64,000 nucleotides of DNA, taken from the NCBI RefSeq assembly GCF_014696825.1, contig NZ_JACJQU010000005.1, positions 186,001 to 250,000 on the forward strand, given 5' to 3'. Source of the DNA: Anabaena sphaerica FACHB-251. Its GTDB lineage: Bacteria > Cyanobacteriota > Cyanobacteriia > Cyanobacteriales > Nostocaceae. This document shows positions 27,411-37,443 of this stretch, piece by piece. The position numbers were made by a program, and so were the translations under genes. A model generated the notes under the pieces. That model worked only from the letters and a program-made list of their open reading frames with translations. It made no database searches and was not told the DNA's origin. Position 1 is the stretch's first letter. The number at the start of each line of letters is the position of its first letter.

Positions 27411-27934
27411 CCAATTACAAATTAGCAATTATTTTATTTTTAAGCTCAACTTTGTTAACTGGGTGTTTTGGTTATCCACGTATATTAAGTTATCCCTTTG
27501 ATCCGGGTGGTCGGGGTCTAAATAGTCTGGCTTCAGAATTAAATCCGCAAATTTCTGGGAGATACATTGTTTTTACTACTGACCGTCGAGGTAGCCAAGA
27601 TGTCTATATGTTGGATACGGTGACACGGAATTTGGTGGATTTACCAGGTTTAAATTCCTTTGATACTATTGCTTCTCATCCTTCTGTCACCCAAGATGGT
27701 CGTTATGTTGTTTTTGTTGGCAGTCGTCAGGGGCGATCTGCTATTTTTCTCTACGACCGGGAAACACGCCAATCACGAAATTTAACTGCTAATTTGCCAG
27801 CAGAAATCCGCAATCCGACAATTAGTGCTGATGGTAGTAAGATTGCGTTTGAGTTTAGCAATAATGGGCAATGGGATATTTTACTATATGACCGTTTTGG
27901 TCAAAAGCTGAATATCCCTCAAGAACCAAGGTAA
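27407..27934 (+). CDS. TolB-like beta-propeller lipoprotein (second of pair)
   Basis: 175 residues, paralog of the preceding gene. The signal ends in LLTGCFG, a good lipobox. Three PD40-like repeats follow (QISGRYIVFTTDRRGSQDVY, SVTQDGRYVVFVGSRQGRSA, TISADGSKIAFEFSNNGQWD). The start codon lies inside an AATGACT array, so the native upstream region was replaced. Function unknown. Confidence 0.8.
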   Translation: MTNYKLAIILFLSSTLLTGCFGYPRILSYPFDPGGRGLNSLASELNPQISGRYIVFTTDRRGSQDVYMLDTVTRNLVDLPGLNSFDTIASHPSVTQDGRYVVFVGSRQGRSAIFLYDRETRQSRNLTANLPAEIRNPTISADGSKIAFEFSNNGQWDILLYDRFGQKLNIPQEPR

Positions 27935-27967
27935 TTCATAATTCATAATTAGCAATTATAAACCACT

Positions 27968-28034
27968 ACCTAGTCCCCAGTCCCCAGTCCCCAGTCCCCA
28001 GTCCCCAGTCCCCAGTCCCCAGTCCCCAGTCCCT
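27968..28034. repeat. AGTCCCC heptamer array, nine units
   Basis: Nine near-perfect AGTCCCC units end at the sdhB stop codon region. It is the longest pure heptamer array in the window. Confidence 0.9.
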
Positions 28035-29031
28035 ATGACTCGGTTTTCTGAACTGATTCGATGAGCGATCGCACTTCTTGAGTACCTTCTGAGGGTTCAA
28101 AGGAAAGGGGAAATTTACCCCGAACAAGCATCCTCAAACCCAGAGGTGCAAGACTGAGTAAACCTTTCAAATCGCGGAAATAGTTACCAACTACTTGGAT
28201 ACCAAATTGGCGTTCATCAATCCAACCACCCGTTTTTACTAACTCTATCAATACTTTGCGGTGACGAATTGAACGGCTGTCACTTGCTTGTTTGCGGTCA
28301 AGAATTTCTTGTTTAATTTTGGTGATTTGCTCTAATGGTGCAACTTCCATTGGACAAACTGAATCGCAGTAAAAACAGCGAGTACAACCCCAAACTCCTT
28401 TAGTACCTTCGTTGTAGTTTTCTAAACGATTTTCAGTGTTGCTATCGCGGGAATCTGTCACCATGCGATATGCTTTGGCGAGAGCGTGGGGACCAACAAA
28501 GTCTGAATTAACTTCGCGGGCGTTGCATTCTGAATAACAAGCACCGCACATAATACAATTACCAGTTTGATCCAGAAGCGATCGCTCTTGTGGTGTTTGC
28601 AAAAATTCTTTCTCTGGTACTTGTCGCGCTGCTGTACTTACATAAGGTGCAACTGCTTCTAAATTATTCCAAAAACTGCTCATATCCACGACCAAATCCT
28701 TAATCACGGGCATATTTCCCAAAGGAGCGATCGTGATTTCGTGAATGGTATTATGATGGTTTTTTGGTGATGAAATTTGTTGTAGTCTAGCCAGTTCACT
28801 GCCAACATTTTCCTTACAGGCTAAAGCTGAACGTCCATTGATTCGCATGGCACAGCTGCCACAAATAGTATTGCGGCAATTTTTGCGAAATGCCAAAGTT
28901 CCATCTTGTTCCCACTTGATCTGATTGAGGCAATCGAGTATTGTATTACCCGGTTCTACCTGTAAAGGATAAGTTTGTACAACAGGGGCAGAGTTTTGTT
29001 GCTGCCTGATAATCTTAAAAATAACTTCCAT
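28033..29031 (-). CDS. sdhB: Succinate dehydrogenase/fumarate reductase iron-sulfur subunit
   Basis: 332 residues, longer than the 230-250 of proteobacterial SdhB, as usual for cyanobacteria. The 2Fe-2S ligands are C52, C57, C60 and C72 (CRNTICGSC). The 4Fe-4S motif CIMCGAC is near 159 and the 3Fe-4S motif CTRCFYCDSVCP near 216. It passes electrons from the flavoprotein subunit to quinone on the thylakoid or plasma membrane. No sdhA is adjacent, typical of scattered cyanobacterial sdh genes. Confidence 0.93.
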   Translation of the reverse strand: MEVIFKIIRQQQNSAPVVQTYPLQVEPGNTILDCLNQIKWEQDGTLAFRKNCRNTICGSCAMRINGRSALACKENVGSELARLQQISSPKNHHNTIHEITIAPLGNMPVIKDLVVDMSSFWNNLEAVAPYVSTAARQVPEKEFLQTPQERSLLDQTGNCIMCGACYSECNAREVNSDFVGPHALAKAYRMVTDSRDSNTENRLENYNEGTKGVWGCTRCFYCDSVCPMEVAPLEQITKIKQEILDRKQASDSRSIRHRKVLIELVKTGGWIDERQFGIQVVGNYFRDLKGLLSLAPLGLRMLVRGKFPLSFEPSEGTQEVRSLIESVQKTES

Positions 29032-30538
29032 ATATTACCAACCAAATTCTTAAAATTGCCTTACCTGCTGCAAAAATCACGAATACAAGCAGGTCGTTGT
29101 GATCAATTAGCCCTTTATTTAACTTCAGTGCCTAATAATCTGACGCTGAAGGGGCTAACGATTACAGTTCAAGGATAACTATTAAAATTTTAGTTGCTCC
29201 AAGTGCAATTGGTGAAATTTATCTACTGGCAGCAAGGAAACAGCAAAAAGTAATCATCCCTTTCCCTTTAATTTACCTGCTGGAGAGTAATGGAGGTGTT
29301 TAACCTAGAGATGTGCTAACCTATGCAGCTTAGGCTATTATTACAGCTTGATGGATGTGAATTGAACTCAACTAAAGCCTGAAAGCTGAACTAAGGCAGT
29401 TTCCACCCGTACACGCATGGAAGATCAATTTTGAAAATATTTTTTTGCTTTTCTCTTATAACAGGGGAGGGATCTACCGTTAAGTAGTTCATTCTCTACA
29501 CTTTACACTTCTTCCGTCAAGTCCCATTTGTAAAAAGTCTTCAAGCAATAGCGAAGTAAAAATTTTTTAAATATATACAAGTGTTAAAGCGGCAGATAAT
29601 TATCTGATTGTAGCTATCAAGCAGTGGATAGATGTGGTAAATTGATTCTTCCCCTAGACAGACGTGGAGAAGAATCTGAGAGATTTTCCCTGATGCTAAT
29701 AAACAGGGCAAAAAATCCCAGTGGCTTTTTGTCTGATCTCCATCAAGAAAACCTGGATTTAAGTCACTCACTCAAAACGGCTCGCCTAAATTATATAAAC
29801 TTTTATAAAAGTCTTGACTCCATACTCATCAGAGTATAAGCCAGAGTAAAATCCACACTGCTTTTTCTCTCCCCAACTCCAGTGATTTGAAAAAAAAATT
29901 AATTTGCAACTTGAATTTTAAATTAAACAAATATTTTGCTATTATTAGTCCATGATAGTATTTAATATAAAATTACGAAGTCACAAAACCAGTACCAAAG
30001 TCCGTACAAGTGCGGCTGCTACTGCTTTGTTTATTCGTAATGTAGAGACAGAAAAATTCATGTCTCTATCGGCTAGACAAAAGGGTGTATGTCTGTAAGA
30101 CCATAAGCAAATACTATTCTGTCCTAAGCTTGAGATGACGAGTGGGTACAAACCTACAACTCAAGAGCAAGAAAGGCAAGCACAGAAAGTGAAAAACCTG
30201 CAATTTATTGTATCTACGACTTTTTTGGAGTAGAACTAACCTGATTTGTAAAGGTGTCTTCAAATGACACCGCTACAGTAGCGCCAAAAAATAAAATACT
30301 TTTGTTTCTAATGGCGAATGATGGTTAAAAGTGCTGTAAAATCACCGGAATAAATGTTTGTGACAACCATGACCTCTAATTTAATGTGGATAACCATATA
30401 TAGAGGTACTTGGGCTGATGATATCAGCAGGAATTCACATCTCACCCTCAAGTCTTCAGTAGCTCTGTACATTGGCTAAAAAGCCAAATGCAAAAATAAG
30501 GCTACATTGATGATCCGCTTCGAGATATTAAGGAAATT
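29032..30538. other. 1.5-kb non-coding region upstream of cyAbrB
   Basis: No convincing protein frame. Short open frames inside (for example 29624-29839) lack codon bias and family likeness. A possible stem of GAGTGGGT and ACC...ACTC arms lies near 30140-30165. The length and lack of genes suggest a long 5' leader or an uncharacterised small RNA, but nothing can be named. Confidence 0.5.
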
Positions 30539-30547
30539 TTGAGCATA

Positions 30548-30985
30548 ATGACTGAAACTGCAACCGCCCCATTAACAGGAAAAGCACTGCTGGCTAAAGT
30601 AAAAGAGCTTTCTAATTTACCACGCCGAGAAAGAGCAAAGCAGTGCGGCTATTACACCGTTACCAAGAATAACCAGGTGCGTGTTAATCTCACCGATTTT
30701 TATGATGCTTTACTGTCAGCTAGAGGTATTCCTCTCAGTCCAGAAGCACCTAAAGATGGTCGTGGTCGCGAACCGACATATCGGGTGAGTGTTCATCAAA
30801 ATCGTCAGATTGTCATTGGTGCTACCTACACCAAAGCAATGGGCTTAAAGCCTGGTGATGAGTTTGAAATTCGCTTAGGTTACAAGCATATCCACTTGAT
30901 TCAGCTTGGTGAAAGTGATAAAAAATTAACTTCGCCAGATATAGAAGCTGACGAAGCAGATTTAGAAAATGAAGAAGAGGAATAA
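30548..30985 (+). CDS. calA: AbrB-like transcription regulator (cyAbrB, CalA type)
   Basis: 145 residues beginning MTETATAPLTGKALLAKVKE. This is the cyAbrB family of essential global regulators of cyanobacteria that act on nitrogen, carbon and redox genes. Cyanobacterial AbrBs carry the swapped-hairpin DNA-binding domain at the C-terminal side, here YRVSVHQNRQIVIGATYTKA to LGYKHIHLIQL. A TTG 9 bp upstream is open, but the ATG matches the known family start. An acidic Glu/Asp tail ends the protein. Confidence 0.85.
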   Translation: MTETATAPLTGKALLAKVKELSNLPRRERAKQCGYYTVTKNNQVRVNLTDFYDALLSARGIPLSPEAPKDGRGREPTYRVSVHQNRQIVIGATYTKAMGLKPGDEFEIRLGYKHIHLIQLGESDKKLTSPDIEADEADLENEEEE

Positions 30986-31176
30986 ATTTCTCTGCTAGTA
31001 GGGGTAAGTTGTCAGTGAATCTTTCCTCACTTGTCCCTACTGCTACAAATAAATAGTATTTGTAGTATGAAAATTTCTTCACACAACAAAATACGATTTG
31101 ACATTTTGCATGAGTCACAAATTCTAGTAGAGTCTTGAAGAATAAGCAAGAACTCTATTTTGGCTAGAAGTCTATC

Positions 31177-32073
31177 GTGATTTTTTTGTCGGTTTTCTTA
31201 TCACTTGTAGAGCCATCAGTCAATACATTACTGGCGTTGCTAAGAAATGCGCCAGTAGTGTTTGTTGTCATGGCTTTTTTCATTGCTTGGGTAGTGTGTT
31301 GGTTGCCATTAGCAGCGATATCAGCTTTCATGCTTAATTGGCAAATTAACAAACCTTTACAACCCGAACAAAAAATACCTTTATTGGTATCACTCTATTT
31401 ATTAGCGCCCCTAATTCTGTGGGGAGTTAATTGGTTAGGAGTGGGATCTTTTGCGGATTATGGCTTGGTGGGGAACCTTTCGATTTTGGTTTCTTTACTG
31501 CTGGGTGTGGGTTTGGGTGTTTTAGGATTAGGGTTAGTATTTTCCTGCCAATTTTGGCTAGGTTGGTGCTATTTAGAAAAATCAAATATCAAATTAATCC
31601 CTGGGATTTTGCTGCCAATTTCTTTGGTAGCTTTGTTTGTGGGTGGGATAGAAGAGTTAGTTTTTCGGGGTTTTTTATTGACAACCCTGGAGAAAGATTA
31701 CCCGATATGGTTAGCAGCTATTATTTCTAGTTTGATTTTTGCCTTGCTGCATTTAGTTTGGGAACAAAAAGAAACTGCACCCCAACTTCCTGGTTTATGG
31801 CTGATGGGAATGGTTTTAGTAGTGGCGAGGATTGCTGATGGTAATAATTTAGGGATAGCGTGGGGACTTCATGCGGGTTGGATATGGGCGATCGCTACCA
31901 TAGATACAGCCGGTCTCATTACCTACACAGGTAAAGTCTCAGAATGGGTTACGGGTAAAAACAAAAAACCCCTAGCAGGGTTAGCTGGGGTTCTATGTGT
32001 TCTGGGAACAGGAGTGCTTTTGTGGTTTTTTGTTGAGATTGTTTTAATTCGTAATTACGAATTATTTTCCTAA
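31177..32073 (+). CDS. CPBP family intramembrane glutamic protease
   Basis: 298 residues from a GTG start, about eight membrane helices. The CPBP/Rce1-like motif EExxxR is E159-E160-LVF-R164, followed by FALLHL (His near 190) and a third conserved region WGLHAGWIWA. These are the glutamate and histidine residues of ABI/Rce1 proteases. The substrate is unknown. Its last four bases overlap the convergent flavoprotein gene. Confidence 0.88.
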   Translation: MIFLSVFLSLVEPSVNTLLALLRNAPVVFVVMAFFIAWVVCWLPLAAISAFMLNWQINKPLQPEQKIPLLVSLYLLAPLILWGVNWLGVGSFADYGLVGNLSILVSLLLGVGLGVLGLGLVFSCQFWLGWCYLEKSNIKLIPGILLPISLVALFVGGIEELVFRGFLLTTLEKDYPIWLAAIISSLIFALLHLVWEQKETAPQLPGLWLMGMVLVVARIADGNNLGIAWGLHAGWIWAIATIDTAGLITYTGKVSEWVTGKNKKPLAGLAGVLCVLGTGVLLWFFVEIVLIRNYELFS

Positions 32074-33191
32074 CTACCAAAACCAGAGATTAAACGCTTC
32101 AGGGCGCGACCGGCGACATCACCATATCGTAATTCACCACAGAGGATTTTACCCATGACTTGAGCGCCAGAGGGACGTTTAACACCGACCTTGTAACCAA
32201 TACCGGGGAAACGATAAAATGCTCCAGCTAATTTTTGCGCCCAAGCCATTTCTGAACCCCACTGTTCATTAATGGCCTCACTATAATTTTCCAAGGCGTT
32301 GATATCACCACTGAGCGCCTCATTAATGAATTGTGCTGCTAGGACACCGCTAAATATCGAGGGACGAATACCTTCTGCGGTAAAGGGGTCAACAATACAA
32401 GCAGCTTCACCAACTAACACCGCATTTTGGGTATGTAGTTTTTGATGACCGTCCCACAAAGAGATGGGATAACCGTATTGTTTGCTAGTTTTAACATCTA
32501 CATTAAAAGATTGGGCGTATTCATCTAAAATTTTCTTAAAATCTTGAGGTTCGCCACCAATAAATGTACCCACACCAATAGAGTAACTATCGGCTTTGGG
32601 GAAGTTCCAAATATAGCCGTTTTTGACTAAGCCAAACTCAAAGTGAATTGTAGATTTATTCTCTACATTTGCCGGCACTTCGGCTTCTAATGCTCCTGCT
32701 AAACGACGTTTACGGTCTTTAAAACCCAGCCATTTTGGCATTGAACCTTTAGCACCATCGGCTGCAATTAAGTACCGACCTATAGCTGGTTCATTGGCTG
32801 TGTTAACTTGCCAATGATCATTTTTAAATTCAATACCTGTCACTTCTGTGTTATCTCGCAGTTCTGCTCCTTGTTTTTGGGCTTGTTGAACTAGAAAATG
32901 GTCAAAGACATCTCGCTGCACCATCCAAACAGGTTCTTTTGTAGCAATTTTAGCTTCTACGGAATCTTCTAATTTCCAGGTGAAACGTATAGAGTCAGCT
33001 TTGACAGAAATTGCAGGGCTGAAGTCAAAATCAAACCATTGAGCGATCGCTGGTGACACACCACCGCCACAAGGTTTATATCTAGGCAGGGATGCTTTCT
33101 CTAAAACTAATACTGAGCGTCCCTGCTTGGCTAAATGATATGCTGCTGTTCCACCCGCAGGACCAGCACCGACGATGATGCAGTCGTACAT
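32070..33191 (-). CDS. Geranylgeranyl reductase family flavoprotein
   Basis: 373 residues from the ATG at 33191 (MYDCIIVGAGPAGGTAAYHL). Codons further upstream come from repeats. The FAD-binding GAGPAG is at the N-terminus, KPCGGGVSP follows, the second FAD motif is VGEAACIVDPFTAEGIR, and SIGVGTF is internal. It resembles the archaeal-type GGR branch and is not the chlorophyll ChlP itself, which starts differently. It may reduce isoprenoid double bonds; the substrate is not certain. Confidence 0.85.
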   Translation of the reverse strand: MYDCIIVGAGPAGGTAAYHLAKQGRSVLVLEKASLPRYKPCGGGVSPAIAQWFDFDFSPAISVKADSIRFTWKLEDSVEAKIATKEPVWMVQRDVFDHFLVQQAQKQGAELRDNTEVTGIEFKNDHWQVNTANEPAIGRYLIAADGAKGSMPKWLGFKDRKRRLAGALEAEVPANVENKSTIHFEFGLVKNGYIWNFPKADSYSIGVGTFIGGEPQDFKKILDEYAQSFNVDVKTSKQYGYPISLWDGHQKLHTQNAVLVGEAACIVDPFTAEGIRPSIFSGVLAAQFINEALSGDINALENYSEAINEQWGSEMAWAQKLAGAFYRFPGIGYKVGVKRPSGAQVMGKILCGELRYGDVAGRALKRLISGFGS

Positions 33192-33197
33192 AAAATT

Positions 33198-33260
33198 AAG
33201 GGAATAGGTAATAGGTAATAGGTAATAGGTGACAGGAGGCAGGAGGCAGGAGGTAGGAGG
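33198..33260. repeat. GTAATAG and GGAGGCA repeat arrays
   Basis: GGTAATA units then CAGGAGG units lie upstream of the flavoprotein start. They create a spurious N-terminal reading-frame extension. Confidence 0.75.
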
Positions 33261-33297
33261 GAGGTAAATATTTCTCCCCATCTCCCCAGTCCCCAAC

Positions 33298-33846
33298 TTA
33301 GACAGTTGTGATGTCTTTTTCCTTATCTGCCAGTAATTCGTCGATTTTGGCAGTGTACTTGTTTGTCAGTTTTTGCAGTTTGTCTTGCTGATCTCGTGAT
33401 TCGTCTTCGGAAACTTCCGCAGCTTTTTCCTGTTTACGAATTGAGTCCAGAGCATCACGGCGGATATTCCGAATGCCAACTCGACCTTCTTCGGCATACT
33501 TAGCAGCCATTTTGACAAATTCTTTCCGGCGATCGCTTGTCAAAGGTGGGATGTTCAAACGAATTACAGAACCGTCATTACTGGGGGTTATACCTATATC
33601 TGACAGAGAAATTGCCTTTTCAACTATATTCAAGCTGCTCTTGTCATAAGGCTGAATCAGGATTGTCGAGGCATCAGGTGTGGTAATGTTTGCCAGAGAT
33701 TTCAGGGGGGTAGGTGTCCCGTAATATTCGACCTGTACCTTATCTAGTAGACTCGCATTGGCGCGACCAGTGCGGATGGTGTTAAATGCTCGTTGAGTAG
33801 CCTCAACGGTCTTTTGCATCGTACTTTCAGCTTCAGCTAATTTCAC
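33298..33846 (-). CDS. frr: Ribosome recycling factor
   Basis: 182 residues from a GTG at 33846, with GGGAGG five bases upstream. It splits post-termination ribosomes together with EF-G. The N-terminal [20 protein letters not shown] and the RTGRAN motif are typical. It overlaps the end of pyrH by 14 bp, the standard pyrH-frr operon. Confidence 0.96.
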   Translation of the reverse strand: MKLAEAESTMQKTVEATQRAFNTIRTGRANASLLDKVQVEYYGTPTPLKSLANITTPDASTILIQPYDKSSLNIVEKAISLSDIGITPSNDGSVIRLNIPPLTSDRRKEFVKMAAKYAEEGRVGIRNIRRDALDSIRKQEKAAEVSEDESRDQQDKLQKLTNKYTAKIDELLADKEKDITTV

Positions 33847-34561
33847 AAGAACCTCCCACAAGGGTGCCAATAGATTCTCCCATTACTGCGCGGTGGATAT
33901 TTCCTCGCGTTGTTAAATCAAATACCAGAATGGGAATATTATTTTCTTTACATAAGGCAATTGCGGTACTATCCATGACTCGCAAATCTTGAGCCAAAAC
34001 GTGGGCGTAAGTGAGGGTTTTGTACCGTTTGGCATCAGGATAAATTTCGGGGTCAGCGTCGTAGATTCCGTCTACTTTGGTGGCTTTAAAAATCACTTCC
34101 GCTTCTATTTCTGCTGCTCTTAAAGCGGCAGTGGTATCTGTGGTAAAGAAGGGATTTCCCGAACCAGCACCAAAAATTACCACCCGTCCTTTTTCTAAAT
34201 GACGGATAGCGCGACGACGAATATAAGGTTCTGCTAATTCTTGCATAGCGATCGCGGTTTGTACCCGCGTCTGTATCCCTATCCGTTCTAGCGAGTCTTG
34301 TAGCGTCATGGCATTCATTACCGTGGCAATCATCCCTATGTAGTCAGCAGTTGCCCTATCCATTCCCGCCGATGCCGCTTTAACGCCTCGAAAAATGTTG
34401 CCGCCGCCAACTACGATAGCGACTTGAACGCCAGTGGCTACCACCTCTGCCAACTCTTCGGCTATTCCCTTGACTACTTCTGGATCAATGCCATAGCCCA
34501 TGTTGCCCATCAAGGCTTCACCGCTCAGTTTAAGTAAAACCCGTCGGTAATTCGTTCCCAT
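33833..34561 (-). CDS. pyrH: UMP kinase
   Basis: 242 residues from the ATG at 34561 ([19 protein letters not shown]). It phosphorylates UMP to UDP; hexameric amino-acid-kinase fold. GGGNIFRG, the TADYIGM region and [15 protein letters not shown] are present. First gene of pyrH-frr. Confidence 0.96.
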   Translation of the reverse strand: MGTNYRRVLLKLSGEALMGNMGYGIDPEVVKGIAEELAEVVATGVQVAIVVGGGNIFRGVKAASAGMDRATADYIGMIATVMNAMTLQDSLERIGIQTRVQTAIAMQELAEPYIRRRAIRHLEKGRVVIFGAGSGNPFFTTDTTAALRAAEIEAEVIFKATKVDGIYDADPEIYPDAKRYKTLTYAHVLAQDLRVMDSTAIALCKENNIPILVFDLTTRGNIHRAVMGESIGTLVGGSCEIS

Positions 34562-34642
34562 GAAGTTACGCTTTATCAAATAAGTTGCAATTGCCTCCAA
34601 TTTAAGATAGCAGTACAGTGACAATCTGTGTCTAGTTCCGAT

Positions 34643-35209
34643 TTATTTTCGCCATACTAATGGTGTACCAACTTGTTGTGTTTGTGCTGGCTGGATTTCT
34701 TGACCTTGAAATAAAGAGGCGATCGCATTTCTTAAATAATCTACCCCGGTTGCTGATGGATCTTGAGGGTGATCGTCAATTTGACCTTTATAGCGCAAAA
34801 TTCCCTCATTATCAATTAAAAAAGCCGTAGGTGTGCTAATCGCACCAAAGCTACGAGTTACATCTTGTGTTGTGTCCCATAAGTAGGGGAAACTTAATTC
34901 ATGGCGTTGGGAAAAAACTTTCATATCCTCAAAGTTTGATCCAGCGTTTATATCTTCCCCAGAGTTAACATCACTACCGTTTAGTCCAATTAGTGTGAAG
35001 TTGCTAGGTGAGAATTCCGCTTGAATGTTTTTTAACCTGTCTATATACCCATCCACATAAGGACAGTGGTTACACATAGAAATTACACATACTGAGCGCG
35101 AATTCTCTAGATAACGGCTTAGATGGTGTACACGGCCATCAATTCCTGGCAACTCAAAATCTGGAGCATAACTTCCGATAGGAGTATCAATAGTTTCTAG
35201 TATATTCAT
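34643..35209 (-). CDS. Thioredoxin-fold peroxiredoxin-like protein
   Basis: 188 residues of the AhpC/TSA-redoxin class. CNHCP (CxxC) follows VISMC near residue 46, and a cis-proline segment STPTAFLID is near 126. There is no signal peptide. Similar cyanobacterial proteins are annotated thioredoxin family or redoxin-domain; the partner is unknown. Confidence 0.85.
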   Translation of the reverse strand: MNILETIDTPIGSYAPDFELPGIDGRVHHLSRYLENSRSVCVISMCNHCPYVDGYIDRLKNIQAEFSPSNFTLIGLNGSDVNSGEDINAGSNFEDMKVFSQRHELSFPYLWDTTQDVTRSFGAISTPTAFLIDNEGILRYKGQIDDHPQDPSATGVDYLRNAIASLFQGQEIQPAQTQQVGTPLVWRK

Positions 35210-35557
35210 CGTTTTTTGCCAGAAGGAACTAGGAACAAAAACTTTTGCAAAACCAGCGTTAGTTTCTTAGGTGTAAAACCAAGCCTTAGTATTTGTTTTA
35301 TATCCAATTAATTTTATATACTAATCGAATTGGCGTAAATTGTAAAACTACCGAAGCAAGTGCTAGTGTAAATTTAAGCATTCAATCTCATGATTTTTAG
35401 GTAAATCTTCTTTGAAAATTGTGTGAAGCAGCATATATTTGCTTAATTAAAACCTAGCGTCCCAACTTCAGAGATGAAAGTATATATAATACGAGTGGTC
35501 AGGCAGCTATCCTGAATTATGAACTATGAATTATCAGTTATGAATTATGAATTTTCT
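35210..35557. other. Intergenic stretch with ATGAATT repeats
   Basis: AT-rich, no gene. TATGAATTATGAATTA-type repeats at about 35512-35555 run into the hydrolase start and generate 13 spurious upstream codons. Confidence 0.5.
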
Positions 35558-36451
35558 ATGAAAACTTTTACCAATACATTTACCTCAACCCAAACCTGGA
35601 TGTGGCAGGGGTTCCCCATTTGTTACCAAACCCAAGGCACTAGTGGACCTCCTGTGATTCTGGTGCATGGCTTTGGTGCATCCTGGGGACACTGGCGCAA
35701 AAATATACCAGTTTTAGGAGAAAGTTGTCGGGTTTATGCCATTGATTTGATTGGTTTTGGTGCTTCCGCTAAACCGCAACCAGGAGAGAAAATAACCTAC
35801 ACACTAGAAACTTGGGGACAGCAAGTAGCAGATTTTTGTCGTGAAGTAGTGGGTGAACCAGCGTTTTTAGTAGGTAATTCCATTGGCTGTATAGTAGTTA
35901 TGCAGACTGCGGTAACTAACCCAGATATAGCTTTAGGAACCGCCTTACTTAACTGTTCTCTCAGACTATTACACGATCGCAAACGGCTAACTTTACCTTG
36001 GACAAAGCGCGTTGGAGCGCCAATTTTACAAAAGCTTTTATCCTATCAAGCAGTTGGTAACTTCTTTTTTAGTCAACTAGCCAAACCAAAAACAGTAAGA
36101 AAGATTCTTCTCCAAGCTTATGCCAATGGAGATACAGTTACAGATGAGTTGGTAGAGATTCTCATGACACCAGCAAGTGATCCTGGTGCAGCAGCAGTAT
36201 TTCTGGCCTTCACAGCTTATTCTAGTGGACCATTACCAGAAGACCTTTTACCCGTACTGCCTTGTCCGGCGATTATTTTATGGGGAACGGCTGACCCTTG
36301 GGAACCGATTGATTTAGGTAGAAAGTTAGCCAATTTCCCCCAAGTGCAAAAATTTATACCCTTAGAAGGAGTGGGACACTGTCCCCAAGATGAATCTCCT
36401 GAGTTAGTGAATCCAATTTTACAGGATTGGATTCGTGAGTTATCAATATGA
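35558..36451 (+). CDS. Alpha/beta hydrolase
   Basis: 297 residues from the ATG at 35558. The oxyanion/HGFG motif is ILVHGFGASWGHW, the nucleophile elbow is GNSIGC, the acid is in LWGTADPWEP and the catalytic His is in GVGHCPQDE. It is close to the cyanobacterial/plastid pheophytinase-like and haloalkane-dehalogenase-like hydrolases, but the substrate cannot be told. No signal peptide. Confidence 0.88.
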   Translation: MKTFTNTFTSTQTWMWQGFPICYQTQGTSGPPVILVHGFGASWGHWRKNIPVLGESCRVYAIDLIGFGASAKPQPGEKITYTLETWGQQVADFCREVVGEPAFLVGNSIGCIVVMQTAVTNPDIALGTALLNCSLRLLHDRKRLTLPWTKRVGAPILQKLLSYQAVGNFFFSQLAKPKTVRKILLQAYANGDTVTDELVEILMTPASDPGAAAVFLAFTAYSSGPLPEDLLPVLPCPAIILWGTADPWEPIDLGRKLANFPQVQKFIPLEGVGHCPQDESPELVNPILQDWIRELSI

Positions 36452-36634
36452 TATTTTCCCCATTTCCTCAACCTGACTTTCGTACATAGGTTTTACAGCA
36501 AATGTTTGTATGTTTGTAGGTTAAGGAGTAAAGAGTAAGTAGTGATTAAAACATTCCACATTTGCTCTTTACCCCTTAACAGAAAGGAATTGGAGGTCTA
36601 TTTAGTTTGTGGACTTGTCTTGTCTAGCTTGCTA

Positions 36635-36892
36635 CTACCAACGGTGATGTCCGTGATGTCCGTGATGTCCCCAGCCCCAGGGACGACCGCCCCACGGAGG
36701 ACCACCCCACGGAGGACCACCCCACGGAGGACCACCCCACGGAGGACCACCCCACGGAGGACCGCCCCACGGAGGACCGCCCCAGGGACGACCGCCCCAG
36801 GGACGACCGCCCCAGTAACCACCAGATAGCAGTTGCTGTTCTTCAGTAGATATCTCTTGAACTAAATCAGATTTGATGTTTTGATCTGACAT
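36635..36892 (-). CDS. Double-glycine precursor peptide 9, Gly-Pro-Trp repeat core
   Basis: 85 residues from the ATG at 36892 (MSDQNIKSDLVQEISTEEQQ). The leader ends LLSGG at about residue 25. The core is eight or nine tandem WGGPP/WGGRP units and then GHHGHHGHHRW. The leader is close to those of the neighbouring precursors, so export and cleavage by the C39 transporter at 40974 is likely. The repeat DNA has 15-bp periodicity and an opposite-strand open frame, which is a shadow. A His-rich end could bind metal. Unmodified as far as the locus shows. Confidence 0.8.
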   Translation of the reverse strand: MSDQNIKSDLVQEISTEEQQLLSGGYWGGRPWGGRPWGGPPWGGPPWGGPPWGGPPWGGPPWGGPPWGGRPWGWGHHGHHGHHRW

Positions 36893-37194
36893 AATTGTTG
36901 CCCTCGATTTATAATACTGGTGACAAGCGTTCTGCACCCATAATCTATTTATAAGAATAAGAAAATGAATTGGTAAATTCATAATGCTATAGTTACAATC
37001 TCATATTCAATAAATATATCTTGTGATATATATAGCTCATATTTGATGTCTGAATACAACTCTGTAAATAGACTATTGAAGATTGGCAAATTACAAAAAA
37101 ATGATATTAATAAAAGGGAGAAGATAAAAGTATTATCCTCACCCTATAATTGCAAGTTTGTAGATTTGCAGAATTCAGCTATCTAGCAATATTG

Positions 37195-37428
37195 CTAACA
37201 GTATTCCGGAGAATAGCCGTAATCTTGATAGGGCATACCTCCATACTGGGGTTTGTAGCCACAACCTTGACTATGAGGTTTGTAGCCACAACCTTGACTA
37301 TGAGGTTTGTAGCCACAACCTTGACGCGGTTGATAACAAGGAGAACAATTTCCATATCCTCCAGATATAAGTTGCTGTTCTTCTGTGGATAATTCCACTA
37401 AATGAGATTTATTGATTTGAGTTGACAT
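37195..37428 (-). CDS. Double-glycine precursor peptide 8, Cys/Tyr-rich core
   Basis: 77 residues from the ATG at 37428 (an adjacent ATG is at 37431). The leader MSTQINKSHLVELSTEEQQL ends ISGG. The core has GNCSPC and three QGCGYKPH-type repeats and ends in SPEYC. Six cysteines could form disulfides outside the cell. A GTGAGG ribosome-binding region lies upstream, as for other precursors here. Confidence 0.8.
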   Translation of the reverse strand: MSTQINKSHLVELSTEEQQLISGGYGNCSPCYQPRQGCGYKPHSQGCGYKPHSQGCGYKPQYGGMPYQDYGYSPEYC

Positions 37429-37443
37429 CATTAATTGCCTCAC

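Noticed and set aside
27968-28034. Possible CRISPR-like array
   Set aside because: Units are 7 bp, contiguous and without spacers, so this is a heptamer tandem repeat. No CRISPR array or cas gene is visible in the window.
29624-29839. 71-codon plus-strand frame in the cyAbrB upstream gap
   Set aside because: No recognisable domain and no good ribosome-binding site; overlaps another random frame on the other strand.
36542-36829. Plus-strand frame with Thr-Pro-Arg repeats
   Set aside because: Shadow of the WGGPP repeat of precursor 9 on the other strand. The minus-strand leader matches the neighbours, which decides the coding strand.
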